The position numbers and the translations under genes are program-made. From assembly GCF_014649795.1 (NCBI RefSeq), contig NZ_BMTS01000011.1:232391-296390 (forward strand): DNA of 64,000 nucleotides, read 5' to 3'. A model generated the notes under the pieces. The model made no database searches. It was not told the DNA's origin and worked only from the letters and a program-made list of their open reading frames with translations. This document shows, piece by piece, positions 53,447 to 62,445 of this stretch (its first letter is position 1; every line of letters starts with the position of its first letter). Source of the stretch: Streptomyces melanogenes. Lineage in GTDB: Bacteria > Actinomycetota > Actinomycetes > Streptomycetales > Streptomycetaceae.

Positions 53447-54367
53447 ATGAAGCTCCGCCAGTCCGCCGCCTTCGCGGCGATCGCTGTGCTCGCGCTGACC
53501 GCCACCGCCTGCGGCGGCAAGTCCGGCTCCGCGGGCGACAAGCAGGCCGCCAAGCCCGGCCAGTCGGGCGCCCCGCAGCTGCCCACGTACACCGTGGCCA
53601 AGGACGTCACCGTCGACTCCCCCACGTTCAAGGCCGCCAAGGCCCGCGGCAAGCTGATCATCGGCTCCAAGGCCGACCAGCCCTACCTCGGCTTCGAGGA
53701 CCAGTCGACCAAGGTGCGCTCCGGCTTCGACGTCGAGATCGCCAAGATGATCGCCGCCGACCTGGGCTTCACCGACAAGCAGATCGAGTGGAAGACCGTC
53801 GACTCCGGCATCCGTGAGACCGCGATCTCCAAGGGCCAGGTCGACTACTACGTAGGCACCTACACGATCAACGACAAGCGCAAGAAGCTGGTCGGCTTCG
53901 CGGGCCCCTACTACAAGGCCGGCGCCGACCTGCTGGTCCGCAAGGACGAGACCGCGATCACCGACAAGAGCACGGTCAAGGGCAAGAAGGTCTGCTCGAT
54001 CGTCGGCTCCACCCCGCTCCAGGAGATCAAGAAGCCGGAGTACGGCGCGAAGGTCGTCGAGCTCGCCAAGTACTCCGACTGCGTGCAGCAGCTGCTGACC
54101 AAGCAGGTCGACGCGGTCACCACCGACGACTCGATCCTCAAGGGCTACGCGGCCGCCAACCCCGGCAAGCTCAAGGTGACGGGCCACCCCTTCACCGAGG
54201 AGCCGTACGGCGTCGGCATGAACAAGGACGACAAGGCGCTGCGCGACTTCGTCAACACCTCGATCGAGAAGCACGTCCAGGACGGCACCTACAAGAAGAT
54301 CTACGAGGCGACCCTCGGTCTTTCGGACGCCAAGTACGTCGCTCCGCCGGCCGTCCAGCGCTACTGA
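53447..54367 (+). CDS. gluB: Glutamate-binding lipoprotein
   Basis: The 306-residue periplasmic-type binding protein (family 3) has the signal peptide MKLRQSAAFAAIAVLALTAT ending at the lipobox Cys of LTATACGG. The fold motifs GFDVEIAKMIAADLGF, QVDYYVGTYTINDKRKK and KKVCSIVGSTPLQEIK are present, with two Cys (VCSIV, DCVQQ) likely forming a disulfide. It lies 110 nt after gluA, with a 26-bp palindrome between it and gluC. Confidence 0.94.
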   Translation: MKLRQSAAFAAIAVLALTATACGGKSGSAGDKQAAKPGQSGAPQLPTYTVAKDVTVDSPTFKAAKARGKLIIGSKADQPYLGFEDQSTKVRSGFDVEIAKMIAADLGFTDKQIEWKTVDSGIRETAISKGQVDYYVGTYTINDKRKKLVGFAGPYYKAGADLLVRKDETAITDKSTVKGKKVCSIVGSTPLQEIKKPEYGAKVVELAKYSDCVQQLLTKQVDAVTTDDSILKGYAAANPGKLKVTGHPFTEEPYGVGMNKDDKALRDFVNTSIEKHVQDGTYKKIYEATLGLSDAKYVAPPAVQRY

Positions 54368-54440
54368 TCCGGTGACACCCGTACGGGTGTCACCGAGACG
54401 GCACGGTTGACCGCGCCGCCGCCGACCCGGCCGATCGAGC

Positions 54441-54466
54441 CGCCCTCCACGCGCGCGTGGAGGGCG
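54441..54466 (+). terminator. 26-bp perfect palindrome between gluB and gluC
   Basis: CGCCCTCCACGCG followed by its exact complement, centred on CGCG. A hairpin here would attenuate transcription into the permease genes and protect the abundant gluB mRNA end. The core CCACGCGCGCGTGG recurs elsewhere in the window. Confidence 0.6.
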
Positions 54467-54510
54467 CTCCCGGCCCTGCCCGCCCAGCCGCCCGCCGACG
54501 CGGAGACCTC

Positions 54511-55158
54511 ATGAACGTACTGCTCGACAACTTCTCGGAATTCCGTGACGGCTTCATAGGAACCGTGGAGATCACCGCCGTCAGTTCGGTCATCGCCCTG
54601 GTCCTCGGGCTGCTGCTGGCCGGATTCCGGGTATCGCCGGTGCCGCCGCTGCGCTTCTTCGGCACCGCCTGGGTGACGCTGCTGCGCAACACCCCGCTGA
54701 CCCTGCTGTTCCTCGTCTTCTACTTCGTCGTCCCGGAGATCTTCTTCCCCGGGATGAGCTCCTTCCTGCTCGGCTCGCTCGCCCTCGGCTTCTACACCGC
54801 CTCCTTCGTGTGCGAGACGGTCAGGTCCGGCATCAACACCGTGCCGCTGGGCCAGGCCGAGGCCGCCCGCTCGATCGGGATGACGTTCACGCAGACCCTG
54901 CGCCTGATCGTGCTGCCGCAGGCCACCCGGACCGTCATCCCGCCGCTGAGCTCGATCTTCATCGCGCTCACCAAGAACTCGGCGATCGCCGGCGCCTTCA
55001 GCGTCACCGAACTCTTCGGCTGGCAGAAGCTGATGAGCGACCAGGGCTACGACATCGTCCCCGTCTTCGTCTGGGTCGCCCTGGGCTACCTGGTCGTCAC
55101 CTTCGCCATCAGCGGCGCCTTCCGCCTGCTGGAGAGCCGCATGGAGGTCGCCCGATGA
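54511..55158 (+). CDS. gluC: Glutamate ABC transporter permease
   Basis: The 215-residue inner-membrane permease of the His/Glu family starts at ATG 54511 (MNVLLDNFSEFRDGFIGTVE). It has five hydrophobic segments. The EAA loop for ATPase contact is seen around GQAEAARSIGMTFTQTLRLI. Its stop overlaps the gluD start (ATGA). Confidence 0.94.
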   Translation: MNVLLDNFSEFRDGFIGTVEITAVSSVIALVLGLLLAGFRVSPVPPLRFFGTAWVTLLRNTPLTLLFLVFYFVVPEIFFPGMSSFLLGSLALGFYTASFVCETVRSGINTVPLGQAEAARSIGMTFTQTLRLIVLPQATRTVIPPLSSIFIALTKNSAIAGAFSVTELFGWQKLMSDQGYDIVPVFVWVALGYLVVTFAISGAFRLLESRMEVAR

Positions 55159-56069
55159 GCGCCAGCGTTCTCTACGACGCCCCGGGCCCCAAGGCCGTCG
55201 TACGCAACCGGATCTACGCGGTCCTGGGCTCGCTCGCCATCCTCGCGCTGCTCGCGGTGAGCATCGTGCGGCTGTCGGACAAGGGCCATCTCGCCCCCGA
55301 GATGTGGGACATCTTCAACTACTCGGGCATCCGGGAGAACATCGCCGACGGCGTCGTCGCCACCCTGAAGGCCTTCGGCCTCGCGGCGGTCGGCTCGCTG
55401 GTCCTCGGTGTGCTCCTGGCGGTCGCCCGGCTCTCCGACCACAAGCCGGTCCGCTGGGCCGCCACGGGCTTCATCGAGCTCTTCCGGTCGATCCCGCTGC
55501 TGATCACCATCTACGCCGTCTGGGTCGGTTTCCTGACCGACTACTCGATGTGGGCGCTGGCGCTCGGCCTGTCGATCTACAACGGCTGCGTCCAGGCCGA
55601 GGTGCTGCGCGCGGGCGTCAACTCCGTGCCCAAGGGCCAGCGCGAGGCGGCGTACGCCCTCGGCATGAGCAAGACCCAGGTCATGACCAGCGTGCTGATG
55701 CCGCAGGCGGTCCGGGCGATGCTGCCGACGATCATCAGCCAGCTGGTGGTGACCCTCAAGGACACCTCGCTCGGCTTCATCATCCTCTACCCCGAACTGC
55801 TCCAGACGGCCCGTCTGATCGCGAGCAACACCCAGGTCAACGGCCAGTACCCGTACGTGTCGACGATCGTCGTCATCGGCTGCATCTACGTGGCGATGTG
55901 CCTGGCGCTCTCCGGGCTCGCCACCTGGATCGAGCGGCGCGGCCGGCGCGCGAAGACCGGCATCACCATGGCCGCGGTGGCGGCCCCGGTCACGGCCGCC
56001 GACCCGGTCGGTACGGTCGTGGGCGCCGGTGCCGAAGTGCCCGACGGGCGGGACGGTACGACAAACTGA
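55155..56069 (+). CDS. gluD: Glutamate ABC transporter permease
   Basis: The 304-residue second permease starts at ATG 55155, overlapping gluC by 4 nt. The EAA loop is in GQREAAYALGMSKTQVMTSV, followed by QAVRAMLPTIISQLVVTLKD. Longer than gluC because of an N-terminal cytoplasmic/TM extension and an Ala/Val/Thr-rich C-terminal tail. Last gene of the operon; a hairpin begins at its stop codon. Confidence 0.94.
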   Translation: MSASVLYDAPGPKAVVRNRIYAVLGSLAILALLAVSIVRLSDKGHLAPEMWDIFNYSGIRENIADGVVATLKAFGLAAVGSLVLGVLLAVARLSDHKPVRWAATGFIELFRSIPLLITIYAVWVGFLTDYSMWALALGLSIYNGCVQAEVLRAGVNSVPKGQREAAYALGMSKTQVMTSVLMPQAVRAMLPTIISQLVVTLKDTSLGFIILYPELLQTARLIASNTQVNGQYPYVSTIVVIGCIYVAMCLALSGLATWIERRGRRAKTGITMAAVAAPVTAADPVGTVVGAGAEVPDGRDGTTN

Positions 56070-56110
56070 CGGAGTATGAGGCAGTGGCGCTCGCGTCACT
56101 GCCTCCGTCA
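56067..56110 (+). terminator. gluABCD terminator
   Basis: Two-part stem: TGACGGA/TCCGTCA (56067-56073 with 56104-56110) and GGCAGTG/CACTGCC (56080-56086 with 56097-56103), with a 6-nt bulge. It starts at the gluD stop codon. Confidence 0.7.
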
Positions 56111-56212
56111 CTTGACGCAAGCACCCGCAGTGGGTTGCATACGTTCTGTGATCGTGCACCGGGTCCTCAGCGCCACCTGCCAGCCGTCCCGCCGGGCCCA
56201 GGGAGCCACGTC

Positions 56213-57817
56213 GTGGACCCGGTGATCGTCGTCGGCGCCGGTCCGGTCGGACTCGCGCTCGCCCTCTCCCTCGCGGCCCAGAAGGTGCCCTCCGTCGTCC
56301 TGGACGAGGGATCCGGCGGCGAGGAGCCCCGCCCGGTCCGTACGGCCGTCCTGCGGCCCGACACGGCTGCCTTCGCGGAACGGCTCGGCTGCGCCGCGGT
56401 ACGCGACGAGGGGGCCCGCTGGACGGGCTGGCGGGCCATGCGGCGCGGCACCCTGCAACGTCAGGTCTCCTTCGGAGACGGTCTCGACGGCATCCCCTCA
56501 CCGGTCCATCTCCCCCAGCACGCCCTGACCCGCGGTCTGCGGGACGCGGCGGCCGCCTCCCGGCTCGTCCAGCTGGCACCCCGGAGCCGTCTGGACGCCC
56601 TGGAGCAGGACGACAACGGCGTCGCCGCCCACACCACCGGCCCCGGCGCCACCTGGTGGCGCGGCAGCTATCTGGTGGGCTGCGACGGCGCCCGCTCCAC
56701 CGTGCGCAAGCTCCTCGACGTCCGCTTCGCCGGGCGTACGGCGGTGGAGCGCCAGGCCGTCGTCGCCCTGCGCACCGAACTGCCCTGGCCCGGTGAGGCG
56801 TTGCTGCACCGGCTGCCCCCGTGGCGCACCGGCGGCGACGAGGTGACGGCCCGTCCGCTGGCCGACGGGACCTGGCGCATCGACTGGCTGCTGCCGCCCC
56901 GCGCCGAACTCGTCACCCCGGACGCGCTGATGGGCCGGCTGCGCGACACGCTGGCCGGGTGGTGCGGCACGACCCCGGCGCACGAGCTCCTGGACACCGG
57001 CGTGTACACGCTCCACCACCGCCTCGCCCGCCGCTGGCGGGTGCGCCGCGCCTTCCTCGCCGGGGACGCCGCCCACCTCTTGGGCGCGGTGGGCATCCAG
57101 GGCCTCGACGAGGGGCTGCGGGACGCCTCCAACCTGGCCTGGAAGCTGGCGCAGGCCTGGCACCACGGCGCCTCCGAAGTGCTGCTCGACAGCTACCAGA
57201 CGGAGCGCCGCGCGAGTGTCGCCGCCCGGCTGCGCGCCGCCGACCAGGCGATGCCGGTGCTGCGCGGCGGCGGAGGGCTGCGCTCGTACATCCCGGGCGC
57301 CGCGCGCGGCCACGACACGCTGCTCGCCGACGGCCACCTGGGGCACGGCCCGCTCGGCGCGCCCCCCTCCTACCCGCACTCCCCCCTCGCACCCCCACCC
57401 GCCGAGGCGCACACACCCGTCGGCACGGAGGCGGGCGCCCCGGTCGAGGACGTCCCCGTCACGGCGCCGGACGGGTCCACGGTGGCGCTGCGGGACCGGC
57501 TGGGCCGAGGGCGGCTCCTGGTGGTCCTCATCGCACCCGGCACCGGCGTCTGGGACCGGCGGCACTGGCTGACTGCCGGAGTGATGCCGCGCCTGGCGGC
57601 CGCGGTGAGCTCCCTGCCCGCCGAGGCGGAGCTGCTGGTGGCCGAGGAGTACCCGGGAGCGGCGGCCCACACCGTGCTGCTCGTACGCCCCGACGGACAC
57701 CTGGTCACCGCGTTCGCCGGGGTGTGGCCGGGCGAGCTCTATACGGCCGCCGACGCGGCCCGCGGCGGGGCCGTCGTCCACGCGCGCGTGGAGGACCGCA
57801 CCGCGGACATCAATTGA
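56213..57817 (+). CDS. FAD-dependent monooxygenase (MhpA/UbiH-like)
   Basis: Class A flavoprotein hydroxylase of 534 residues from GTG 56213 (MDPVIVVGAGPVGLALALSL; GGGAG site). FAD motifs are GAGPVG, LVGCDGARSTVRKLL and RRAFLAGDAAHLLGAVGIQG. The C-terminal ~130 residues carry a Pro-rich linker and a degenerate thioredoxin-like domain (DRLGRGRLLVVLIAPGTG). It stands alone between the glu operon and the cysteine genes, so its substrate is unknown. Not linked to the polyketide cluster. Confidence 0.85.
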   Translation: MDPVIVVGAGPVGLALALSLAAQKVPSVVLDEGSGGEEPRPVRTAVLRPDTAAFAERLGCAAVRDEGARWTGWRAMRRGTLQRQVSFGDGLDGIPSPVHLPQHALTRGLRDAAAASRLVQLAPRSRLDALEQDDNGVAAHTTGPGATWWRGSYLVGCDGARSTVRKLLDVRFAGRTAVERQAVVALRTELPWPGEALLHRLPPWRTGGDEVTARPLADGTWRIDWLLPPRAELVTPDALMGRLRDTLAGWCGTTPAHELLDTGVYTLHHRLARRWRVRRAFLAGDAAHLLGAVGIQGLDEGLRDASNLAWKLAQAWHHGASEVLLDSYQTERRASVAARLRAADQAMPVLRGGGGLRSYIPGAARGHDTLLADGHLGHGPLGAPPSYPHSPLAPPPAEAHTPVGTEAGAPVEDVPVTAPDGSTVALRDRLGRGRLLVVLIAPGTGVWDRRHWLTAGVMPRLAAAVSSLPAEAELLVAEEYPGAAAHTVLLVRPDGHLVTAFAGVWPGELYTAADAARGGAVVHARVEDRTADIN

Positions 57818-57842
57818 CCGACACGGGCGCACATGGTGTACT
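57814..57842 (+). promoter_or_regulatory. Promoter of the cysteine leader / dioxygenase operon
   Basis: -35 TTGACC (57814-57819), 17-bp spacer, -10 TGTACT (57837-57842). The -10 ends only 7 nt before the GTG of the leader peptide, predicting a leaderless transcript. The -35 overlaps the stop of the previous gene. Confidence 0.6.
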
Positions 57843-57849
57843 CCGGAAC

Positions 57850-57936
57850 GTGACCGACACCGATGTGCGCCTGTGGCGGAGGGTCCACATGGACCTCGTC
57901 CGCTATGCGGGCTGCGTGTGTCGCCCGTCCTGCTGA
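57850..57936 (+). CDS. Cysteine-rich leader peptide (putative attenuator uORF)
   Basis: A 28-residue peptide from GTG 57850, ending VRYAGCVCRPSC then TGA. It is probably leaderless. Actinobacteria carry such Cys-ended uORFs (with a MHMDL-RYAGCVCRP-like core) before sulfur genes; in mycobacteria polycysteine leaderless uORFs act as cysteine-responsive attenuators (published concept). Here the three terminal cysteines precede a cysteine dioxygenase gene by 79 nt, so ribosome stalling when cysteine is scarce could set expression of the downstream genes. The mechanism here is inference. Confidence 0.75.
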   Translation: MTDTDVRLWRRVHMDLVRYAGCVCRPSC

Positions 57937-58015
57937 TTCGCCTTTCCCCCGTCGCGCCGCCGTGCCGTTGTCCGGCGTACGCGCGCACACGCGAACTTCC
58001 CCAGGACGGTCCCAC

Positions 58016-58579
58016 GTGTCACCTTCCGCGCACCCCCGTACGCCCGATTCCACCCACGTCCCCCTGCCCGGGCCCGCCGCCCCCTCCGGGCCAAGCCAGG
58101 CGGACCTGCTCGACTTCGCCCGCCGCACCGCCGCCGACGCCTCGCTCGTCGCCTCCCTGCCGCTCGACCCGCAGGGCAGGACCTGGATCCGGCTGGACGG
58201 CCCCGGCGGCAGCGAGGCCTGGCTGATCGGCTGGCCGCCGGGCACCGGCACCGGCTGGCACGACCACGGCGGCTCCCACGGCGCGTTCGCGACGGCGGCT
58301 GGCACGCTCAAGGAGGACTCCCTGGCGGCCAGGCTACCGACCGAGGGGTGGAAGACGCTGGAACTCACCGAGGACCTCGACCGTTCACGGAGCGTGGAGG
58401 CCGGAAAGGGCCGGGCTTTCGGGCCGCACCACGTGCACGAGGTGCGCAACGAGTCGACGACCGAGCACACGATCTCGGTCCACGCCTACTACCCGCCGCT
58501 GCCCCTGATCCGGCGCTACAGCCGTACGGGCGCGGTGCTGCGGCTGGAGCACGTCGAGCGCCCGGAGGACTGGCAGTGA
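58016..58579 (+). CDS. Cysteine dioxygenase
   Basis: Cupin iron enzyme that oxidises cysteine to cysteine sulfinate, 187 residues from GTG 58016. Iron ligands are H82 and H84 (GTGWHDHGGSHGAF) and a third His in GPHHVHEVRN (H139 or H141). Tyr in SVHAYYPPL is near the usual active-site tyrosine. The N-terminus is Pro-rich. Its stop overlaps the rhodanese start, and the Cys-rich leader peptide precedes it, consistent with a cysteine catabolic operon. Confidence 0.9.
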   Translation: MSPSAHPRTPDSTHVPLPGPAAPSGPSQADLLDFARRTAADASLVASLPLDPQGRTWIRLDGPGGSEAWLIGWPPGTGTGWHDHGGSHGAFATAAGTLKEDSLAARLPTEGWKTLELTEDLDRSRSVEAGKGRAFGPHHVHEVRNESTTEHTISVHAYYPPLPLIRRYSRTGAVLRLEHVERPEDWQ

Positions 58580-58977
58580 GCGAACACCCGGTGGGAATCG
58601 ACGAGTTGCTGGACCGGGTCCGCGAGGACCTGGACCGGATCGAGGCGCGGGAGGCGCACGACGCCGCGCGGGCGGGCGAGGCGCTCCTGGTCGACATCCG
58701 GTACGCGGCGCTGCGGGAGCGCGACGGCCTGATCCCCGGAGCGCTGGTCGTCGAGCGCAACGAGCTGGAGTGGCGGCTCGACCCGCAGGGCAGCCACCGC
58801 GCCCCGGAGGCCACCGGCCACGACCTACGGGTCGTGGTGATCTGCAACGAGGGCTACGCGTCGTCCCTAGCGGCCGCGTCCCTGCGCCAGTTGGGGCTGC
58901 ACCGGGCGACGGACCTGATCGGCGGCTTCCAGGCGTGGCGCACGGACGGACTGCCGGTGACGGGGCCCACCGGGTGA
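58576..58977 (+). CDS. Rhodanese-like sulfurtransferase
   Basis: The 133-residue single rhodanese domain protein has the persulfide cysteine C90 in the loop ICNEGYASSLAA, with LLVDIRYAALRERDGLIPGA at the start and GGFQAWRTDGLPV at the end. The start GTG 58576 overlaps the dioxygenase stop (GTGA), so the two are coupled. It probably handles sulfane sulfur from cysteine turnover. Confidence 0.9.
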   Translation: MSEHPVGIDELLDRVREDLDRIEAREAHDAARAGEALLVDIRYAALRERDGLIPGALVVERNELEWRLDPQGSHRAPEATGHDLRVVVICNEGYASSLAAASLRQLGLHRATDLIGGFQAWRTDGLPVTGPTG

Positions 58978-59056
58978 CGCGGGGGCGGACGGGCCTGGCG
59001 GGCTTGGCAGATGACAGGTCCGTTTGCGTGACGGGCCCGGTCGGAAGACAGACGTG

Positions 59057-59100
59057 AGGGCTGCCGGTCGGCGGGCGTTCACCCGCTGACCGGCAGCCCT
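59057..59100. terminator. Bidirectional hairpin terminator
   Basis: 13-bp perfect stem (59057-59069 with 59088-59100) extended by a G-T wobble and GCGGG/CCCGC to 19 bp, loop CGTTCA, between the rhodanese and the convergent ABC permease gene. The rest of 58978-59154 shows no gene. Confidence 0.78.
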
Positions 59101-59154
59101 GACCTGGACTGTTGGAGGAGGCGGCCGAGCGCCGGGGGCGGCGGCCGAGGAGCG

Positions 59155-61746
59155 CTACTGCTTGCTGGTGGCCACCTCGACCGGGCGTACGGCGAGCGCC
59201 ATCCGCCCGGGCAGGGCCGTCGCGACGAGGGCCAGCAGCCCGGCGACGCCGACGACGGTCACGTACACCAGCGGAAGGACGGCCGGGGCGGCACTGCCCG
59301 TCATGCCCACGCTGAAGGCGGTGAGCACGGCGAGCGAGATCCCCGAGCCGAGCACCGCGGCGATCAACAGCACCGCAACGGCTTCGAGTCGGAGCATCCG
59401 CAGCACCTGTCGGCGCGTGGCACCCGCGAGCCGGAGCATCGCGAACTCCCGGAACCGCTCGGACACCGACATGGCGAGCGTGTTGACGACGGCGATTGCG
59501 GTGAAGGCGAGCACCAGCCCCATGGCCAGGCTGTTGACCTCGGCACCCGCTCGCTGCCGGTCGGCCTGGATCCTGTCGACACTCGAACGGGTGACAACGG
59601 ACAGGCCGGGGAACTCCTTCACCGCGGCGGCGAGTTCACTCTGCGTAACCGTGCTGGCGGCGGAGACCAGGACGGTGGATGCGAGGGGGTTGTCCATGTG
59701 GTGGGCGAGCAGATCGTGCGGGAGGGCGACGTCACCGAAGCCGAGCCCGCGGGCGTATACGGCCGCGACGGTCAGGGTGGCGGGGGTGCCGTCGCCGAGC
59801 GTGAGCTTGAGGGGGCTGCCGGGGCGCAGTCCCAGCTGGTCGGCGGCGAGTTGGCTGACGGCGACGGCGTTCTTGTCGCGGGTGAGCGGTTCGAGGCTGC
59901 CACGGGTCACATCCGGGTCCCAGGTGCGCGCGAGACCGACCGGAGTGACGCCCTGGGCGGCGTACTTGTCGAGGCCGACCCGGACGGTGGTCCGGACGAT
60001 CTCGGTGGTGGCGGCGACGCCATGGATCGCACGGATCTTCTCGGCGGCACGGGCCGGGACACCGGGACCCTGCGCGACGAGCACCCAGTCAGCGCGCAGA
60101 CCGTCACGGGCCTGGGCGCGGGCGGCTTCGCCGAGCGTCGGCTGGACGAACAGGACCGTGCAGGTCATACCGATGAGCAGGGCGAGTGGAGTGACGGCGG
60201 CGGCCATCCGAGCGGCGTTCCCGCGCAGATTGGCGGTGGCGAGCCGGCCACCCGAACCGGCAAGCCGCAGCGGCCCGGCGAGCAGCGCGGCCGCACCCTT
60301 GACCAGCAGCGGACCGAGCAGGGAGACAGAGGACGCCAGGACCACAACAGCGAGGAAGGTGACCGGAGTTGAGGCGGGTTCGGTGCGCAGCCCGCTCAGT
60401 ACGACGACGAGGACGATGCCACCGGCGAGGAGGAGCAGTCCGGCGACGATCCGACCCCAGGCGGGACGAGCACGCTCCACGGCGGACTCGGCCATGGCCT
60501 CGGCAGGACGGATCCGGGAGATCCGACGCGCCGAGATACGGGCGGCGCCCCACGCACCGAGCAGGGTGGCGGCGACGGCGGCGAACATCGGGAAGACGCT
60601 GACGGCTCGCTCCAGGGTGACCGGGATGGCGCCCATCGAGACGAACCGGCCATGCAGCCAGGCTCCGAGCGGCAGTCCGGCGAGGGAGCCGAGCGCCCCG
60701 GCGACCGCGCCCACGAGCAGTGCCTCGCGGCCGATCAGCTTGCGCACCTGCCGGGGTGTGGCGGCGATGGCGCGCAGCAGGGCGAGTTCACGGTGGCGCT
60801 GCTGGATGGAAAGGGCGAAGGTGCCGACGACGACCAGGACCGCGACGAGCAGGGAGGTGCCGCCGATGGCGCCGCCCATGGAGACCAGTTTGGTACGGGC
60901 CCCGGCCGCGTCCAGGAACTCGACTGCGCCCCGGGCATCGCCGGTGGAGATCCGGGCGGCGCCGCGAGGAGCGTCCCCGTCGGCGGCACCCCGACCGCCA
61001 CCCGCCGCGACGGCGAGCGCCTTGCCGATGTCCGCCTTCAATTTCCCGACATCCACTCCGGGTTCGGGGGCGACACCGATGGCGGAGAGCTGTCCGGGCC
61101 GGGCGGCGAGGCGAGCGGCTTCGGCGGCGGAGAAGAAGAGCGAGGTCTGACGCTTGAGCTGACCGGATGAGGGCGCGGCTATCCCGGTGACGGTGTACGT
61201 CTGCGGGGACTGGGTCGACTGCACCGTCAGCCGGTCGCCGGGGGCGAGGTGGGCGCGCGTGGCGAGCCCCTGGTCGACGACGACATCAGTGGCCGCTCTG
61301 GGGGCGCGGCCCTGAACGAGCGAGAAAGGAGCGAGCGGAGCGGACTCCCAGCTGTGCCCGTACGTTGCCTGACCCGTGCCGCCCTTCACCAACGGCTGGG
61401 CGAGAAAGGTGAGTTCGGGGACGGCGGACTTGACGCCGGGCACGGCCCGTACGGTCGGGAGCAGCCGCTCGGGCAGCCAGGCTCTTTCGGCGACGGGTTT
61501 GGCCTTGTGCTTGACCTTGGTCTTGCCCTTCTTCTCCTTGACCGTGGTCTGGTGGACGTTCTGGTCGGCGGAGACGATCAGGGGCGCGGCGGCATAGCGC
61601 TCGGTGGCTATCTTTCCGCGCAGCCCGGTCTCCAGAAGCGTCCCGCAGGCGGTGATCAGCGCGGCCGCGCACATGAGGGCGGTGAACGCCCCGAGGAACC
61701 CGCCCTTGCGGTCCCGGATGGTCTGCAAGGCGTAGCGCAACATCAT
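59155..61746 (-). CDS. FtsX-like ABC transporter permease (MacB type)
   Basis: The 863-residue large permease starts at ATG 61746 (MMLRYALQTIRDRKGGFLGA) and overlaps the ArsR stop (ATGA). It has an N-terminal TM, a long extracytoplasmic domain (~45-300), a first FtsX block (GTFALSIQQRHRELALLRAI), a second N-terminal-like TM with another extracytoplasmic domain, and a second FtsX block (VVNTLAMSVSERFREFAMLR). No ATPase gene is adjacent in the window, so the partner must be encoded elsewhere. Confidence 0.88.
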   Translation of the reverse strand: MMLRYALQTIRDRKGGFLGAFTALMCAAALITACGTLLETGLRGKIATERYAAAPLIVSADQNVHQTTVKEKKGKTKVKHKAKPVAERAWLPERLLPTVRAVPGVKSAVPELTFLAQPLVKGGTGQATYGHSWESAPLAPFSLVQGRAPRAATDVVVDQGLATRAHLAPGDRLTVQSTQSPQTYTVTGIAAPSSGQLKRQTSLFFSAAEAARLAARPGQLSAIGVAPEPGVDVGKLKADIGKALAVAAGGGRGAADGDAPRGAARISTGDARGAVEFLDAAGARTKLVSMGGAIGGTSLLVAVLVVVGTFALSIQQRHRELALLRAIAATPRQVRKLIGREALLVGAVAGALGSLAGLPLGAWLHGRFVSMGAIPVTLERAVSVFPMFAAVAATLLGAWGAARISARRISRIRPAEAMAESAVERARPAWGRIVAGLLLLAGGIVLVVVLSGLRTEPASTPVTFLAVVVLASSVSLLGPLLVKGAAALLAGPLRLAGSGGRLATANLRGNAARMAAAVTPLALLIGMTCTVLFVQPTLGEAARAQARDGLRADWVLVAQGPGVPARAAEKIRAIHGVAATTEIVRTTVRVGLDKYAAQGVTPVGLARTWDPDVTRGSLEPLTRDKNAVAVSQLAADQLGLRPGSPLKLTLGDGTPATLTVAAVYARGLGFGDVALPHDLLAHHMDNPLASTVLVSAASTVTQSELAAAVKEFPGLSVVTRSSVDRIQADRQRAGAEVNSLAMGLVLAFTAIAVVNTLAMSVSERFREFAMLRLAGATRRQVLRMLRLEAVAVLLIAAVLGSGISLAVLTAFSVGMTGSAAPAVLPLVYVTVVGVAGLLALVATALPGRMALAVRPVEVATSKQ

Positions 61747-62429
61747 GAGGATTCCTCGGGGGTGTGGGTGGGTGCGTGAGCTTGGGGTGTGGAGGCGGGG
61801 GTGGGTGCGTCCGTGGGTGCGTGCGTGGACGCGGGAGTTTTGGGGGTGGAGGCGGGGGCGGGGAGGGGGGCGGGGGCGGGGGCGGGGGTAGGGAAAGCCA
61901 TCAGGCGGGTGTGCACGACACGCGCCCCGACCGGCGCCTCCCCCTCCGTGCGCTTGTAGCGGTTGAGGAGGGCGATGTACTGCTCGAAGAACTCGCGGAG
62001 TTCGGCGTCCGTGAGCCTGATCTCGCTGCGTGAGTAGGCAAAGTCGTCGGTGGTGCTCTCGCGCTGAAGCCGTTCGAAGAGCTCGACGTCGGCCGCGTAG
62101 GCGTGGTGGTTCAGCTCGTCCATGACGAGCCGCATCTCCGGGGTCTGGCGGCTGCGGGGCGGGAAGCGCCGGTCGCCGGGGACAGCCCGCCACCAGCGTT
62201 GCCGACGCTGGCTGTCGCCTTCGGTCTCCTCGACGAAGCCGTACCGGGCGAGCTCGCGCAGGTGGTAGCTGGTGGCGCCGGTGTTCAGGCCGAGGCCACG
62301 CGCCAGGATCGCGGACGTGGCCGGGCCGTGGAGTGCGAGGTGCTGAAGGATCTGCTGCCGCCGCGGCTGCGCCAGCGCCTTGAGCGCGGCGAGATCCGCG
62401 ATCTCGGTACCGCCGGGTTCCTGTGCCAT
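61743..62429 (-). CDS. ArsR-type winged-helix regulator with proline-rich tail
   Basis: The 228-residue protein from ATG 62429 (MAQEPGGTEIADLAALKALA) has the HTH at about 15-85 (PRRQQILQHLALHGPATSA, GATSYHLRELARYGFVEE). Residues ~95-175 form a helical domain with AADVELFERLQREST and LREFFEQYIALLNRYKR. The last ~45 residues are Pro/Ala/Thr repeats, encoded by a very G-rich plus strand. It is coupled to the FtsX permease gene and probably autoregulates through the palindrome 16 nt before its start. Confidence 0.85.
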   Translation of the reverse strand: MAQEPGGTEIADLAALKALAQPRRQQILQHLALHGPATSAILARGLGLNTGATSYHLRELARYGFVEETEGDSQRRQRWWRAVPGDRRFPPRSRQTPEMRLVMDELNHHAYAADVELFERLQRESTTDDFAYSRSEIRLTDAELREFFEQYIALLNRYKRTEGEAPVGARVVHTRLMAFPTPAPAPAPLPAPASTPKTPASTHAPTDAPTPASTPQAHAPTHTPEESS

Positions 62430-62445
62430 GCGTACACATTCGCCC

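Noticed and set aside
57780..57795. CCACGCGCGCGTGG near the end of the FAD monooxygenase as a terminator
   Set aside because: It lies inside the coding sequence and upstream of the stop, so it is listed only as one copy of the recurring palindrome.
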